The notes: generated by a model from the sequence alone, not told the origin. Positions 10,634 through 22,977 are shown, counted from the first letter of the stretch. The stretch: DNA of 64,000 nt from Adiantum capillus-veneris (GCA_014529385.2 CM043944.1:52449268-52513267), one strand, 5' to 3'. Numbers and translations are program-made.

Positions 10634-11316
10634 TGTCAATCCTATGGTAGGACCAGGGAGGGCAAGGCCTAAAGTACTCATGCATGTTAAGGGGTCTTCT
10701 ATAGGAGGACCAAGGGCCTATAAAAGGAGTACAACTGGGTGAAGATGAGCATGAAGTAGGACCCTAGACCTTTCCCACGTAGTGGTGAATGTTGTATCTA
10801 TATGGAGACGAGGAACTCATCTTGTTAGAGCATGTTAAGGGGTCTTCTATAGGAGGACCAAGTGCCTATAAAAGAAGTACAACTAGGTGGAGATGAGCAT
10901 GAAGTAGTACCCTAGGCCTTTCCCACGTAGTGGTGAATGTTGTATCTATATGGAGATGAGGACCTCATCTTCTCCAAGGGGGGAGTAATGTCAATCCTAT
11001 GGCAGGACCAGGGAGGGCAAGGCCCTAAAGTACTCATGCATGTTAAGGGGTCTTCTATAGGAGGACCAAGGGCCTATAAAAGGAGTACAACTGGGTGGAG
11101 ATGAGCATGAAGTAGGACCCTAGGCCTTTCCCACGTAGTGGTGAATGTTGTATCTATATGGAGAAGAGGACCTCATCTTGTTAGAGCTTGTGGACTTATA
11201 TGTGAGCAGTTGTATAGTAGCTTCCAAGTAACATCGAGGTTGGGCAAAGATTTTATCTTTTTCAAGATATTTTGTACCTCGTTTATTGGAACATGCATTT
11301 ATTTCTCTATGGAAAA
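10634..11316 (+). repeat. LTR of second chromovirus with internal amplification
   Basis: TGTCAATCCTATGG starts occur at 10,634 and again at 10,989, both after a PPT-like tract (AAGGGGGGAGTAA the second time). Inside, a roughly 150-bp unit starting CATGTTAAGGGGTCTTC occurs three times, at 10,683, 10,831 and 11,039. Each unit has its own TATA box (GCCTATAAAA). The right end is cut by the copia element at 11,317. Confidence 0.8.
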
Positions 11317-11528
11317 TGTTCCCATGGTAGAGTGAACACACTAGGACCGCCGGGGCATTTTTTCCCTCTTTAGGAGGTTTTTTCCCCCGAGCATTGTATA
11401 TACGCCCATCACCCTAGGGCTATCTATCTTTCCATTGCACACTAAGTAACACACTCTCTATTGTGTGCCTTGAGCTTCCTTCATCTTCTCCAAGCTGTGT
11501 GTGTTTCTCTGCAACCCTAATTCCAACA
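11317..11528 (+). repeat. copia 5' LTR
   Basis: 212 bp, starting TGTTCCCATGG and ending CCAACA. Matches 16,229-16,455. It holds GTATATACGCCC, a possible TATA region. Confidence 0.9.
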
Positions 11529-11530
11529 AT

Positions 11531-11542
11531 TGGTATCAGAGC
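11531..11542 (+). promoter_or_regulatory. primer binding site, initiator tRNA-Met
   Basis: TGGTATCAGAGC, two bases after the LTR end. It is the complement of the 3' end of plant initiator tRNA-Met and the usual copia primer site for minus-strand synthesis. Confidence 0.95.
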
Positions 11543-11890
11543 AGGTTGCATCCTCCCGGACTTACTCGCCAGCTTCTCCAGTATACGCCTGCTCACTTTT
11601 TCATATTTCAGTGAGCTTTGGCGAGCGTTCGCGGGTCGACAAATATTTTCGATGAGCTCAAAGAGCTCGGTTTGCTCAGAATTTTGATTTGGGCTCATTT
11701 CGGCCTCCGTTTCCACTACAGGCATTACTGCACAGGCTATTTCGTCCTTTTGTACAGAATTTTTGTCAATGCCGTTTTCTGCATAACAGGTGCCTTATAG
11801 TCTTCTACGGTTGGTGCTATATAGCACAGGTTGTTCCCGCTCCGTTTCTCCTATTTTCGGGCAGTTTTCACATCAGGTGCAACATTTACC

Positions 11891-12900
11891 ATGGCTGACA
11901 ACAACAACACAGATGTGTTCAAGATGTTTCCTACTGAGGACAGGTTGTATGGGGACAACTACCCTATGTGGTCTTATATGATGCAACATGTTCTTGTGTC
12001 AAAGGGTGTCTAGAACATTGTGCAGGGCATTGATGTACGTCGTGGTTCTGAGGATGTAGGCGATGTTGAGGATGTTGCAGGTCTTGCTGCAAGGATTGCA
12101 GCTGTTAGAGTTGTTTTGCCTACGGTAGAACAAGCTCGTTGGGATGTTAAGGATGTGCAGGCTCATGCATTGATTGCGTTTTCTGTGAAGCGCACCATTG
12201 TTCCTCACATCCGTTCTGCAAAATCTGCAAAACAGGCTTGGGATATTCTAGCAGGTCTTTATGCAAGCCGCAATGAGGCTAAAATTGCTTTGCTGCGTAA
12301 AGAGCTGGAGTCGAAGATTATGCATGAGGAAGATGATATGGACACTTTCCTTGCTAGTGTCAAGGATATCAATGAGCAGTTTATTTCTGCAGGTGAAGTC
12401 ATTTCAGACAGTTCCCTTGTGCAGATGGTTCTTGATGCCTTACCAGATTCCTACCAAACATTTGCTAGTACTTGGAGATTGATGACCCAAGGAAATCCTG
12501 AAGTTGTCAAGTTTGATGCATTATGCACATTGCTATTGCAAGAGTCACTTTCTACAAAAAACAGGACTAGGCAGCGTGCAGTTGAACAGGCCTTTATTGC
12601 TTCTCAAAGAAAGGGTGGTAATAGTAATGCAGCCACTTCTTATGGTTGTGCTGCGAGTGGAAAAAATTATGTTGCTAATGCTTCTGCTGGCAGTACTTCG
12701 TCTGGAAATTCTGGTGATAAGGGCAAAAAGAAGATGCGTTTCCATTATTGTAAAGCCAATGATCACTTGATCAAGTCGTGTCCTAAGTTGAAGGCCAAAG
12801 AGGCTAAGAATAAAGAGGGTGGTTCCACTGCAAATGCTGGTTCCACTACAAATGCAGCCATTGTTGAGTCTTCTGTGAAAGGAGACTGTGTTGCTGATGT
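11891..12900 (+). pseudogene. gag: copia gag
   Basis: UBN2-type Gag that would form the particle. The ATG at 11,891 opens MADNNNTDVFKMFP, and the segment YGDNYPMWSYMMQHVL is typical of the start of copia Gag. A TAG at 12,011-12,013 falls where relatives have Trp. The frame then runs on without a break. The region AWDILAGLYASRNEAK and LLRKELESKIM are family hallmarks. The zinc knuckle near 12,740-12,785 reads FHYCKANDHLIKSC; the first Cys of C-X2-C-X4-H-X4-C is Phe, so zinc binding is probably lost. Confidence 0.88.
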
Positions 12901-14640
12901 TGATGCAGAATGGACTTTTAGTGCAGAGTGCACTTACAATCCTGCTGTCCATGATGCATGCTTGTCAGTTGCTGCAGATTCACATGTGTGGTATTTTGAC
13001 AGTGGTGCTACAAAGCACATTACCTCACATCGTGAATTGTTTACCTCTCTCGAGTCTGTCCCTCATGGGAATTCAGTCACTTGTGCCAACAATGCCTCTT
13101 ATCCAGTTCAGGGAGTTGGAAAGATTGTGCTCACTGCTGCTAATGGCAGTTCCTTTACACTTGTTGATGCACTTTATGTACCTGGGATCGAGAAGAATCT
13201 CTTATCTGTATCCACACTTGCTAGACTTGGACTTGTAGTCAAATTTGTGGATGACAAATATACAGTTCATGATCTCAGTTTTGGTGATGAAATTGTTGCA
13301 TGTGGGCTTCTGTGCCGTGGGCTGTATAAGCTCACTTTGTATGACAAGTGTGGACAAAATTTTGCAAATGTTGTTGCAAATTCAAGGGCTATTTCAGATG
13401 CAAAACTTTGGCATGCACGTTTTGGTCATCTGAATTTTGCCAGTTTGCTGCGTTTACAAAAATCTGATATGGTTGCTTCTTTGCCACCTCTTGAAGCACC
13501 TGTCAAACATGTTTGTGAAGGCTGTATTTTGGGTAAGATGCATCGTTCTAAATTTCCAAAGGATGGTTCAGTTTGGGCCACATGCAGGTTGCAGCTTGTG
13601 CATAGTGATGTTTGTGGGCCCATGCAAACTCCGTCCTTGGGCAATTACCTGTACTTCGTGACTTTCATTGATGATTACTCCAGGCATGCATGGGTATTTC
13701 CTCTTAAAGCGAAGTCCGAAGTTTTTATGTGCTTCAAACAATTTCTGGCTATGGCTGAAAATGTCTCGAAATGTACTATGGGCACCCTCCGTTCCGATCG
13801 AGGGGGGGAGTACATGTCTCATGAATTTAATGCATTTCTAGCTAGTTGTGGGATAAAACACCAATGTACAGTGCCTTATACACCTCAGTAAAATGGTGTT
13901 GCTGAGAGGAAAAACAGGTCACTGACGGAAATGGCACAATGTATGGTCAAAAGTCAAGCTTTACCGCATTCTTTTTGGCTTGAGGCCATCATGTGTGCCA
14001 CTTATGTACTTAACAGGTGTCCTACGACAGCTTTGCAGTCTATTACTCCATATGAAGCATGGCATGATAGAACGCCTTCTATTGAGCACATGCGTGTTTT
14101 TGGCTGTTTGGCATATGCTTTGGTGCCACAAGTGTAGCGCAGAAAATTGGATGATAAGGCTGTCAAATGTATTTTGGTTGGTTATAGTGCTGAAAGCAAA
14201 GGTTATAGGTTGTATCATCCGCAAACAAAACGTATTCTGGTTTCTCGGGATGTAGTGTTTGTGGAAGATTCTGTTCAGCCCTTGCTGTCTTGTACTAGAG
14301 ACAGTAATGTAAGCTCACAGGACATTTATGACACTTTGTTGCCTCTTTTCAGTGGTGGAAATACAAATGTAAGTTCCAATGAGGCAAATGTACAGCCTAT
14401 GGGGGTTTCTGAAAATGTATTAGATCAGTCTATTACTGATGCAGATGTACATGATGTACTTGATGAGGAAAGGGCTAAAAATGAGCAGGCTAAAGGTATG
14501 CCAAAATGGCTGGTGCGCACTTTGCGTGATAGTAAATTGGATGCACCTTTGTCTAGTCGTACTCGTTCAGGCTCTCGCCATGCATCTTATGCATCAGATT
14601 GTTATGCTTTGGCTGTGTCTAATTTACATGATGTTGAGGA
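12900..14640 (+). pseudogene. copia protease and integrase
   Basis: The same frame as gag continues. The protease active site WYFDSGATKHITSH is at about 12,988-13,030. The GAG-pre-integrase zinc module (WHARFGHLNFASL, then CEGCILGKMHR) is at about 13,408-13,550. The integrase core follows with LVHSDVCGP (Asp), GTLRSDRGGEY (Asp) and NGVAERKNRS (Glu), so all three catalytic residues are kept. The module VFGCLAYALVP, then KCILVGYSAESKGYRLY, is typical of the copia C-terminal part. Stops: TAA at 13,889 and TAG at 14,135, each one C-to-T step from Gln. Confidence 0.9.
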
Positions 14641-15680
14641 GCCTCTGTCTTTTGATGAAGCACAGAATTCAGAAAATTGGATGGCTGCCATGCAATCAGA
14701 ATATGATGCACTTATAGAAAATGACACATGGACTTTATGTGATTTGCCTCCTGGCAAAAAGGCCATTGGTACAAAGTGGGTATAAGGCTTGACTTGTTGC
14801 AAAGGGTTATGCATAGCAAAAAGGCATAGATTATAAAGAGTCTTTTGCTCCCACTTGTCGTATGACTACCGTGCGTTTTCTATGTGCATTGGCAGCTCAT
14901 TTTGGTTGGGATGTACATCAATCAGACATTGTTACTGCTTTCTTGAATGGTGACATATTTGAGGAAGTTTATGTAACGCAGCCTCGCGGTTTTGTCATAA
15001 AAGGACAAGAGGACAAAGTGTGCAAATTTAACAAGGCTTTGTATGGGTTGAAGCAATCTCCTCGTGCTTGGTATGAGAAAGCTGACACTCATTTGGTCAA
15101 ACAAGGCTTTCGTAACAGTCCAACAGAAAGCACATTGTATGTAAAGCGTGAGGGTGATGTATTTCTCATCGTGGTTCTTTATGTTGATGATTTGCTAATC
15201 ACTGGACCAAATGAGAGACATATTGCTGAATTTAAGGCTGATTTGAATGCTACTTTCAAGATGAAAGATTTGGGGCTGTTGCATCATTATTTGGGTATAC
15301 AGTTTAAGCAGTGTGATGGTGGTATTGCCTTGTGTCAGACAAGTTACATAAAGACATTGCTATGTAAGTTTGGACTTGAGGATTGCAAACCTATTGCCAC
15401 TCCCATGGAAACAGGTTTGAAGTTGAGTCTACATGATGCTGGTGATGCTGGTGATCCTGCTGATCCTGCTGATGTCACTCTTTACCAAACTGCTGTTGCC
15501 TGCCTCATTTATGTATGCAACACGAGGCTAGATATTCAGTTTGCAGTCTCACAGGTTAGCAGATTTATGCATAGCCCAGGGTCTAAGCATTGGCTGGCTG
15601 TCAAGAGGATTTTCCGCTACCTTAGTGGCATTTTACATCTTGGCTTGTTTTATCCCAAGGGGGGATCATTGCCACAGACT
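14641..15680 (+). pseudogene. copia reverse transcriptase
   Basis: RVT_2-type polymerase. It starts NWMAAMQSEYDALIENDTW. Right after IGTKWV at 14,783 there is a stop and a missing stretch of about 14 codons that relatives have before KARLVAKGYAQ. The frame moves by one base, with two further stops near 14,795-14,820. The rest is clean: VHQSDIVTAFLNGD (catalytic Asp), ALYGLKQSPRAWY, LYVDDLLITG (catalytic YVDD), and MKDLGLLHHYLGIQ. Loss of the N-terminal RT segment would disable it. Confidence 0.9.
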
Positions 15681-16153
15681 TACATGCTTTTTCGGACTCA
15701 GATTGGGCTGGTTGTTTTGACACGCGAGTGTCCACAAGTGGTTTTTGTTTCATGCTTGGCAGTTCATGTATATCATGGTTGAGCAAGAAGCAGCCTACTG
15801 TGGCCACTTCGAGTTGTGAGGCTGAGTACAGGGCAGTCTTCACAGCTACGGTTGAGTGTGTATGGCTCAGACGCCTTATAGCTCATTTGGGTGTTGGACA
15901 AGACACTGCCAACACTATCTACACTGACAGTCAGAGCGCATTGGCAGTTGCGAGGAACCGAGTTTTTCATGCTCGCACAAAGAACATTGAGGTGCATTAC
16001 CACTATGTCAGGGAGAGGCTCTCAGCAGGAGAGATCAGCTTGACTTATGTGCCAACACAGGACAACCTTGCAGATCTTTTCACAAAGGCATTGTCTCGTG
16101 AGAAGCTTGAAGCTTTCCGCAAAGCTTTGGGCTTACTCCCCTTTGTGGACTGA
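15681..16153 (+). pseudogene. copia RNase H
   Basis: Copia-type RNase H. A frameshift near 15,680 separates it from RT; the opening DSDWAG segment is in the new frame. Hallmarks follow: STSGFCFMLGSSCISW, KKQPTVATSSCEAEYRA (acidic residue), IYTDSQSALAVARN and HARTKNIEVHYHYVRE. It ends with LADLFTKALSREKLEAFRKA and a natural stop at 16,151-16,153, 75 bp before the 3' LTR. Confidence 0.9.
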
Positions 16154-16218
16154 TCCTGTCCTCAGGGCATGGCACTTCCCTTTACTTATGTGCCAGCTCT
16201 CGTTCACCGCATCACTCC

Positions 16219-16228
16219 AGGGGGGATT
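16219..16228 (+). promoter_or_regulatory. copia polypurine tract
   Basis: AGGGGGGATT directly before the TGTTACC start of the 3' LTR. Confidence 0.85.
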
Positions 16229-16455
16229 TGTTACCATATACATGTGGTAGTGATGTGTGTGAACACGCTAGGACCGCCGGGGCATTTTTTCCCTCTTTAG
16301 GAGGTTTTTCCCCCCGAGCATTGTATATACGCCCATCACTCTAGGGCTATCTATCTTTCCATTGCACACTAAGTAACACACTCTCTATTGTGTGCCTTGA
16401 GGTTCCTTCGTCTTCTCCAAGCTATGTGTGTTTCTATGCAACCCTAATTCCAACA
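16229..16455 (+). repeat. copia 3' LTR
   Basis: 227 bp, TGTTACC to CCAACA. It is 15 bp longer than the 5' LTR because of an extra segment near its start (ATATACATGTGGTAGTG). Confidence 0.9.
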
Positions 16456-17095
16456 GCTATGCACCCCATTCATTAGAAGAGAGCTAGCACTAGGATCAAG
16501 ATGCTTGGTTGATGAAGATCCGATAACAAAAAGTTGTATAATTAGAGCTGTTGTCCTGAAAGCCATATGGGTTTCTAGGAATGAATAAGTATTCCCAAAA
16601 AAAGAACAGAGTACTGCATGTAAAACTAGTGTTATAAACTTGTGGTTGGCTTCCTTCAAGCAGGAGGAAGGTGCTTATTATTGAGAAGAAGAAGTTATGA
16701 CCTTCATGGATATTCATGATGGGTGTAGGAATTTTTATAACATAGAGTAAGGGCAAGTGTAGGCTCAATGGTGTCAAATACATTGGGGGGCTTTGTGCCC
16801 ATTGAACTAACCTCTTTGTATGCGTTGGATGACCCCTGTGCAAAGGATATGCCAGGGTTTGACGTAGTTTTTTGAGTCAATGCAATTCAAGCTCAAATGA
16901 GCATTTTTTTAAAAAGTATCATATAAAAATGCTCCATGGTATTTTTGTATGTTGATAGTATAAAATAGCATTGGGATTCAGCTGGTATCAAGGGGAAGTC
17001 TTTACAGGGGCCTTCAAAAGGCAAAAAAGTGACTATTGAAGGGTCATGAGAGTTAAAAATCTATTTTAAAAAGGTAAAAGCTCATAATGATCTCT

Positions 17096-17098
<3 letters not shown>
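16456..17098. other. non-coding, nothing recognised
   Basis: AT-rich flank of the copia element. ORFs on the minus strand up to 115 codons have no recognisable domain. Confidence 0.4.

Positions 17099-17136
<38 letters not shown>
17099..17136. repeat. (AG)n microsatellite
   Basis: About 19 uninterrupted AG units. Confidence 0.98.
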
Positions 17137-17139
<3 letters not shown>

Positions 17140-17470
17140 AGTGTTTAAAAGAAACCTTTTACGTAGCCCTACTGTAAATGGTAGATTTACCAAATTGAAG
17201 CTACTAATTGCTATTTATGATTAAAAGTTCAAAAAATTCATCCATAATAATCATGGTACAAAAATTAGAAATAAGTAATTCTTATTTGTAACTAAAAACT
17301 TACTTACAAAGCTTAGAAATTCACATTTAAAAAAAGTTTGAGCTACTAATTGTTTACATATGTAAAAGGGCTCTAAAAGCATGCCTTCTTATAATACATC
17401 TTTCTCTATCTCATCATCCATGGAGGGAGATTGGAGCCTTAAAGAATCACGCATGTAGTATATAAAAGTA

Positions 17471-17472
<2 letters not shown>

Positions 17473-17501
<29 letters not shown>
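17473..17501. repeat. (AT)n microsatellite
   Basis: About 14 AT units in AT-rich DNA; the flanks 17,137-17,840 hold nothing else I recognise. Confidence 0.95.
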
Positions 17502-17841
17502 AGATTGGTTTAAATTTACAATATGAGATGAAATTTTGACATTAACCCATGTTTTGTATGTACAAAGGGCATTGCATTAACTTGCTTCATTCTTTTTGCC
17601 TTGAATAAAAAAAGCTTTGCAATTTTGGCTCAAATTGGATACAATTAAAAATTAAAACCCTTAGCAAATGTCTTAATCTAATTCTTTATGGAGCTTGAAA
17701 AAAACTCGAGCGCTTAGGCCCTCCATGCATCACATATGGGGAGCTCCTCTCAAATGTGGGCGCAATCAAGAAAATTGCCATCAGTGCCCAGTTTCTTTGG
17801 CGTGAAGAGGGTCAACATTTTTGCCATATATATCACAACTT

Positions 17842-17851
17842 TGTGTGTGTG

Positions 17852-17942
<91 letters not shown>
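17842..17942. repeat. compound (TG)n(AG)n microsatellite
   Basis: A TG run to about 17,898 with one interruption passes directly into an AG run to 17,942. Open frames over it encode only dipeptide repeats. Confidence 0.98.
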
Positions 17943-17948
<6 letters not shown>

Positions 17949-18650
17949 GCCAGTCCACATAGAACTAGCAATCCCAAGCTAACTTCTATTGCCTTCGACG
18001 TGGACCAAACTATTGGAATTAGTGAGAAACCAAGTCATGAGGGGCATTGAAGGCTGGAGAAGTTGACATTGTTTGCCAATATTTGTGGACGTGAGCAGAT
18101 ATTTCATTTTTGGAAGAGGAGACCTTTGACTCTGCATTGAACGAGCGTGTGAAAGATTGGGTGAAAACCCTCATTGCACATCCTTTGGTGTTGTGCAAAT
18201 GTGCTAGACATGCAGCTGCATTACCAACTCTCCCCATCACTCTCCAACCTCCCCATATTGTGTTTGCATCACCCCTTGCATGTTGTTGTCATGAGTTGCT
18301 ACTTTGCACTATGTAAGGTACAAATGTATTGTCAATAGGGTCAATTTGAGACACATGGTCTTGGGGTCTGGCTAGAACCCACAGAGTAATGCATTCATCT
18401 ACTTCCTATGTGCTGCCAGTATGTTGTTTTGGCTAGAATAATGAAGAGTAGGAGGCCATCATTGACTTTGAAAAGCCGAAGGCGAGGTAGTCAAAGCCAT
18501 GACACCCATGTGTTAATTAATGCAAGGCCATTTTTTTAGTACAGTTTGATGACGCCATTACTTTTGAGGGTAAAGATTAAGTGATATGGATTGTGGGAGA
18601 TGAACTGCTATGAAATCATGTTGGTTTGTATTGCAGTAGGCCAAGTAGCA
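17943..18650. other. non-coding, nothing recognised
   Basis: A plus-strand ORF at 18,110-18,316 (68 codons, EEETFDSALNERVKDWV...) has no recognisable domain. I do not call it a gene. Confidence 0.35.
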
Positions 18651-18719
18651 TAATGTACATAAAACTAATGAAAGGTTACTCTCAAGGTGAGACAATGCAA
18701 GATCGCTTAGATCAATGGC

Positions 18720-19630
18720 AACATTCACAAGTGTGCTCTTCCAAAATAGTCATGATTGGAATCTTTTTTTGTAGCATATATGTCAACTCCTAAAAGCAAA
18801 AAAAGTACCTAGCATTCAAAATTCCATCTCTTGGAGTGCATTGACTCCACATGCTCACAAAAAAAGGCTTCATGTTGTAAATGTTTTTCCTCAAGTGTAA
18901 ACGACAAGTTATCTCAAGTATGGCAAGAAAGAATTTGAATTGATTGTACATCCTCTAATGTAATCACCCGCATTGTCACCTTGAGACTTGAAGGCTTTCA
19001 GGATGAGATTGCTGGTCACTAAATTGTCCAAAAACGTGATGATTGGAATTTCTTTTCTTAGCATATAAATTAAATATCCCAAAGCACAAAAAGTGCTCTG
19101 CATTCAAATTTCCATTTCTTGAAGTCCATTGTGTGAATGGTTTTTCCCAATAGAGTATTGCTATATAGGAAGCACATAGATATGTTTTCAAGGATTGCAG
19201 TGAGAGGATCTATTCAAACGCAATAATATGTGGCATAGAGAAGGATCTTGACATGAGCATATTAATTCATCATAAGATTGGTAGTTATGGGCTCCCGCAA
19301 AATGTTGTGATTGGTTGTCGGTGTGTATACCAATTGTGGTCTACTCACTAAAGCAGAGTAAGTGCTTGATGAGCTTTATGTGTGGATTCTATCACTAAGA
19401 ATGCATTGGTTGAAGGATATGTTTGGCAAGGCAAGTCTCTGAAGCACTTGCTGTATCCAATGAATATTAAGAGATGGTTTCTCTTCCAATGCTTGCATCT
19501 TGAAAGCATGTGGCTTTATGAAAGGTTGATATGCGAAAATATATCCTTAAAGATATGGTTTGTCCGGGGCTTTGGGAGAAAAATAGCCTGCTTCCATTGC
19601 TTTGGTTCAACACAATCCAAAGAGTATTGA
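18720..19630 (+). pseudogene. PPR-like (organellar RNA-binding protein) relic
   Basis: Plant PPR proteins bind organelle RNA through tandem 35-residue helical repeats. Here several decayed repeat-like segments appear in mixed frames on the plus strand. Around 19,255-19,450 reads as IHHKIGSYGLPQNVVIG, then NCGLLTKAE, stop, VLDELYVW, then TKNALVEGYVWQGK. This follows the PPR pattern (IH...GL..NVVIGNAL..MYAKCG...KA..VFDEL..R....WNALI.GY...G). Two upstream stretches, 18,740-18,850 and 19,030-19,130, are diverged direct copies of one another (shared ATGATTGGAAT and GCATTCAAA) and fit the same pattern more weakly. No intact frame remains. It could instead be chance similarity in a diverged repeat. 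Confidence 0.45.
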
Positions 19631-21850
19631 GAAAATAGATTCATAATGACAAACTTGTGATCTTCTGTATTGGAAAACAGACAAAATTATGATTTACTGA
19701 AAATTAGCCCATGCAATATGAAGGAACCATCATGGGTAGCTTGGTGCTCCTTATAATCAAAGATCAAAAAAATATCAGAGGTTGAGATTTGCACTACGTA
19801 AGGGGTAAAATTTTGTGGGATCAAATGGTGGCTTGATATGTAATGGCTGGTTGATAAATACGATTGTCAAAATGCCTAGTGAAAACCCTGGTGCAACTTT
19901 TAGTTGTCATATAAATCCAAAAAATTTGCTATAAGCCCTTTCAACAACTTTTGAGGTAGAGGAGGCTTTGATGCGGTTTTCAATCGGGTAATCATGAGTA
20001 ATCATTCACCCCTTATACATTATAAGTTGATGTCAAAGTTCTATATTTGAAGTCACGTGAGACTAAGAAAAAATGTTGTCAAGTTGCAATAGCCTGTGTG
20101 TCTATGCGTGCACATGCATGTGGTCACGGGGTGGAGCTCATCTGATAGAGGCAACAAAAACATCCAAGCTAATATAGAGAGGATGGGAGTATGAGGTGCA
20201 GATAAGGACAGTGGCCATCATTTTAGCGTATGAGGAGAAGTTTCTTTAGTTTCAGGTAGGACTCTATGCTATCCAACTTAATATCTATCCATTTCTACCC
20301 TTTGAAAATCCTTTTGTGCATATGCATGTAATTAATCTACCGTAGCTTCACCTTTTTTTGTTGCTTACATGTCACTATTGTTAGCTAATAGATTTAGCTC
20401 GATGATAAACATTGATAGTATCTTTGGCAATGGAATGTCAATTACTAATTGGCACTCATTATTATGGGTGTATAAAGAGTTCACATGTGTGTTGTTTCTT
20501 TTTTTTGGGGGGGAGAGGGTGGTGAAAAAAAAAGTCTTTTTTTCCTACGATGAGTTCTTTTTTGTGTTCAGGAACAACACGTGGGACAAATAGTAGTTTG
20601 AAAGTGTTTCAAAATATCTAAAATGCAAAAGTGAAGGGTGGAAAAAAATGAGAAGCTTCTTGGAAATAGTAAGTGAAAAAACTTTTATTCTATGATATAT
20701 AAAGGAGTGGCCTATATGCAATGTGCATGCTTTTGTGGAATTTAGTTTAAAATAATTTATGATATACAAGAACAAAATTATTCTTTTCAAACTCTTCAAG
20801 TCATTTGTCATTTGTTGCACCCTCTCCAACAAAAACTAAATACAACTTTGAGAAAGATCATTTGAAAGTTCTTTCTCTTCAATTCTCTTGAAGACTTTTA
20901 AGGCCCTGTCGGACACATGTCAAGCAGCAAAAATTGAACTACCTTCATCCATATCTATATTATCTAACTAGACACCTCTACTGAGTCGACATTCAATCCA
21001 TTAATTAATTTTGATGGTTCGATTCCAAAACGAATCTTGAACTTGAAGGAAAAGTCATTCCAATGCATTCTCGTGCGACAACTTTCTCGACCTCTACACA
21101 CCCCTCCCTCCGTCAACATTGCAAGTGTCACTGTCTAGCTCATTCCCACCTGCGCACAACGGCTCTGCTACTCCATCTTCGTCTCACCCGATGATTGCCA
21201 ACAAGAGAAACACATTGCTCCATCTCTACCTTACCCTATCATTGCCCCTCACCTCCTGCCCTACCTCTGAATCTATGTGAGCTCCTCACCTTGTGCCCTC
21301 GTCGCGATCATACCTTTGTCGTCATGCTGCTCGTTGAAAATCTCTCACAAGTTGGTAGGGAGAAGTGGATCATGGATAGGTGTAGGGCCTATCAGCAAGA
21401 TGCGTCCTCCTAGCCAAGGCAACAACTATAAAATGCTAGGGCCGGCCGCTGCTTGTAGCACTGCTCCCGATACGTGACATCCTCTTTTCACTACTGCCCA
21501 GCAACGCTAGCACATGGGCAACCCATAGCTCCCTCACATGCCCATTAGGGCTCGTAAACGCACGGTACTTCCCAAGGGGCTTGCACTCGCAAATCTGCCG
21601 TCAACCCACCAGATCTTGCGACCCATGTTTCGTTTGCTGCTTCTGTTGAGTTGAACATGGCCTCCTGCATCCCACCCCGCCTGCACCACCCTGACCTGTC
21701 CAGCGTGCGAAGCCACTACCCGGCCCCAACTTGCAGGAAGAAAAGGCCACCGCTGCAGGGTTGCATACAAGATAGACAGAGAGGGAGGGCCTATAACTGC
21801 GTCAATCTGCATGCCAAATGTATTCCACGCACTAATGCACCCCTTTTTGA
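19631..21850. other. non-coding, nothing recognised
   Basis: AT-rich to about 20,880, then increasingly C-rich. Open frames are short and overlap in several frames. Confidence 0.4.

Positions 21851-21901
<51 letters not shown>
21851..21901. repeat. (GA)n microsatellite
   Basis: About 23 GA units after GAGAGGGAGA. Confidence 0.97.
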
Positions 21902-21904
<3 letters not shown>

Positions 21905-22902
21905 TGCCCTATAGGTGCGTGTCAAGCTGCCCCTTCTCCATGCACCCTTCCCTCTGCAGTGCCTCACGATCTCCACTACACAGTGCAACTCTAGCTCATC
22001 CTCTATCCCTGATTGGCTGCAAGCATTCGACAAGAAGCAATAGCCAAAATGCAAGATCAAAGCCCTAGGAGCGGTTGCCCTTGTTGTGATGAGAGTTGTG
22101 CATTTGCTACTGTTGTGCAGTATCTGCGATATCCCCTATAGCCCTCATGCACCACTTGTCACATTTGCCCTCGCACCCATTTTCCCTCTCCTCTCTCATC
22201 GCCAGCTCATCTCAAAACAACCTCAATTATTTTCGCTCCAACCTCACTTTCTTTAAAGTCAAAGGGAATCACATGAGATACCACTTAATTAGACCAGTTT
22301 CAAAAATTGGGAGGACCTACACACTCTCATTAAGCAAAATCTCGCCAGATCCCGCCCCTCCCCCCCAAAAAAACAAAAAGACGTAAAATAGCCCCCCTCT
22401 CTCCTCTCTCTTCCCCCGCGTGCTTCGCCATCGCTGCCCTCTGTGCCCCACATGTTTCGTCAAGCCGTGCCTGCATAGCAATGGACAGCAGCTCCATCGT
22501 GAGTGAGGGCAGACCCCTCCCCCCCTTGCAGAGGACCTTCTCTATCTCTGCACATCCGAGGTCCCTTGCACTCGCTTTCTCTGCACGACCAACATGCCCT
22601 CATGCAGGGCCCGTTCACATGCCTCTCTCCCATGGCGCTTGAGCCTGCCATGACCTCTCTTGCCTGCACAATCTCGCTCCACGTTGTAGCCCCATCTCCC
22701 TGACAGGTTCTTGCCACATTGCCACCATCTCCCCTGCATGACCTGGCCTACGATGTCTCCTGCTTGCGACCTCTCGAGCATGTGACCTGTCCAGCCTCGA
22801 TCATCTTGTTGCACGCTCCGGCCCCACCTCCTCCAAACGTTCCCGCCTCAATCCCTTAGCCATACCCGCTCGAGAAACACATTCACAGTCTCTCACACTA
22901 CC
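21902..22902. other. C/T-rich non-coding region
   Basis: Strongly pyrimidine-biased on the plus strand (many CCTCT, CTCCC runs). Open frames on both strands are a by-product of this composition. Confidence 0.4.
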
Positions 22903-22907
22903 TGTGT

Positions 22908-22977
<70 letters not shown>

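Larger units (their letters stand above)
11317..16455 (+). mobile_element. Ty1/copia retrotransposon, near full length, decayed
   Basis: 5.1 kb with LTRs at both ends, an initiator tRNA-Met primer site, gag-PR-IN-RT-RH in copia order, and a PPT. It inserted into or next to the LTR of the second chromovirus. The two LTRs differ by one 15-bp indel near the start and about ten substitutions. Coding is broken by stops at 12,011, 13,889, 14,135 and 14,783, a deletion in RT and a frameshift before RNase H. I see no clear target-site duplication. Confidence 0.93.

Noticed and set aside
11307-16460. Target-site duplication of the copia element
   Set aside because: GAAAA before the 5' LTR and GCTAT after the 3' LTR do not match.
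21195-22814. Many ORFs of 66-96 codons in the C/T-rich region
   Set aside because: Composition-driven; no two agree on a frame with protein-like character, no known motif.
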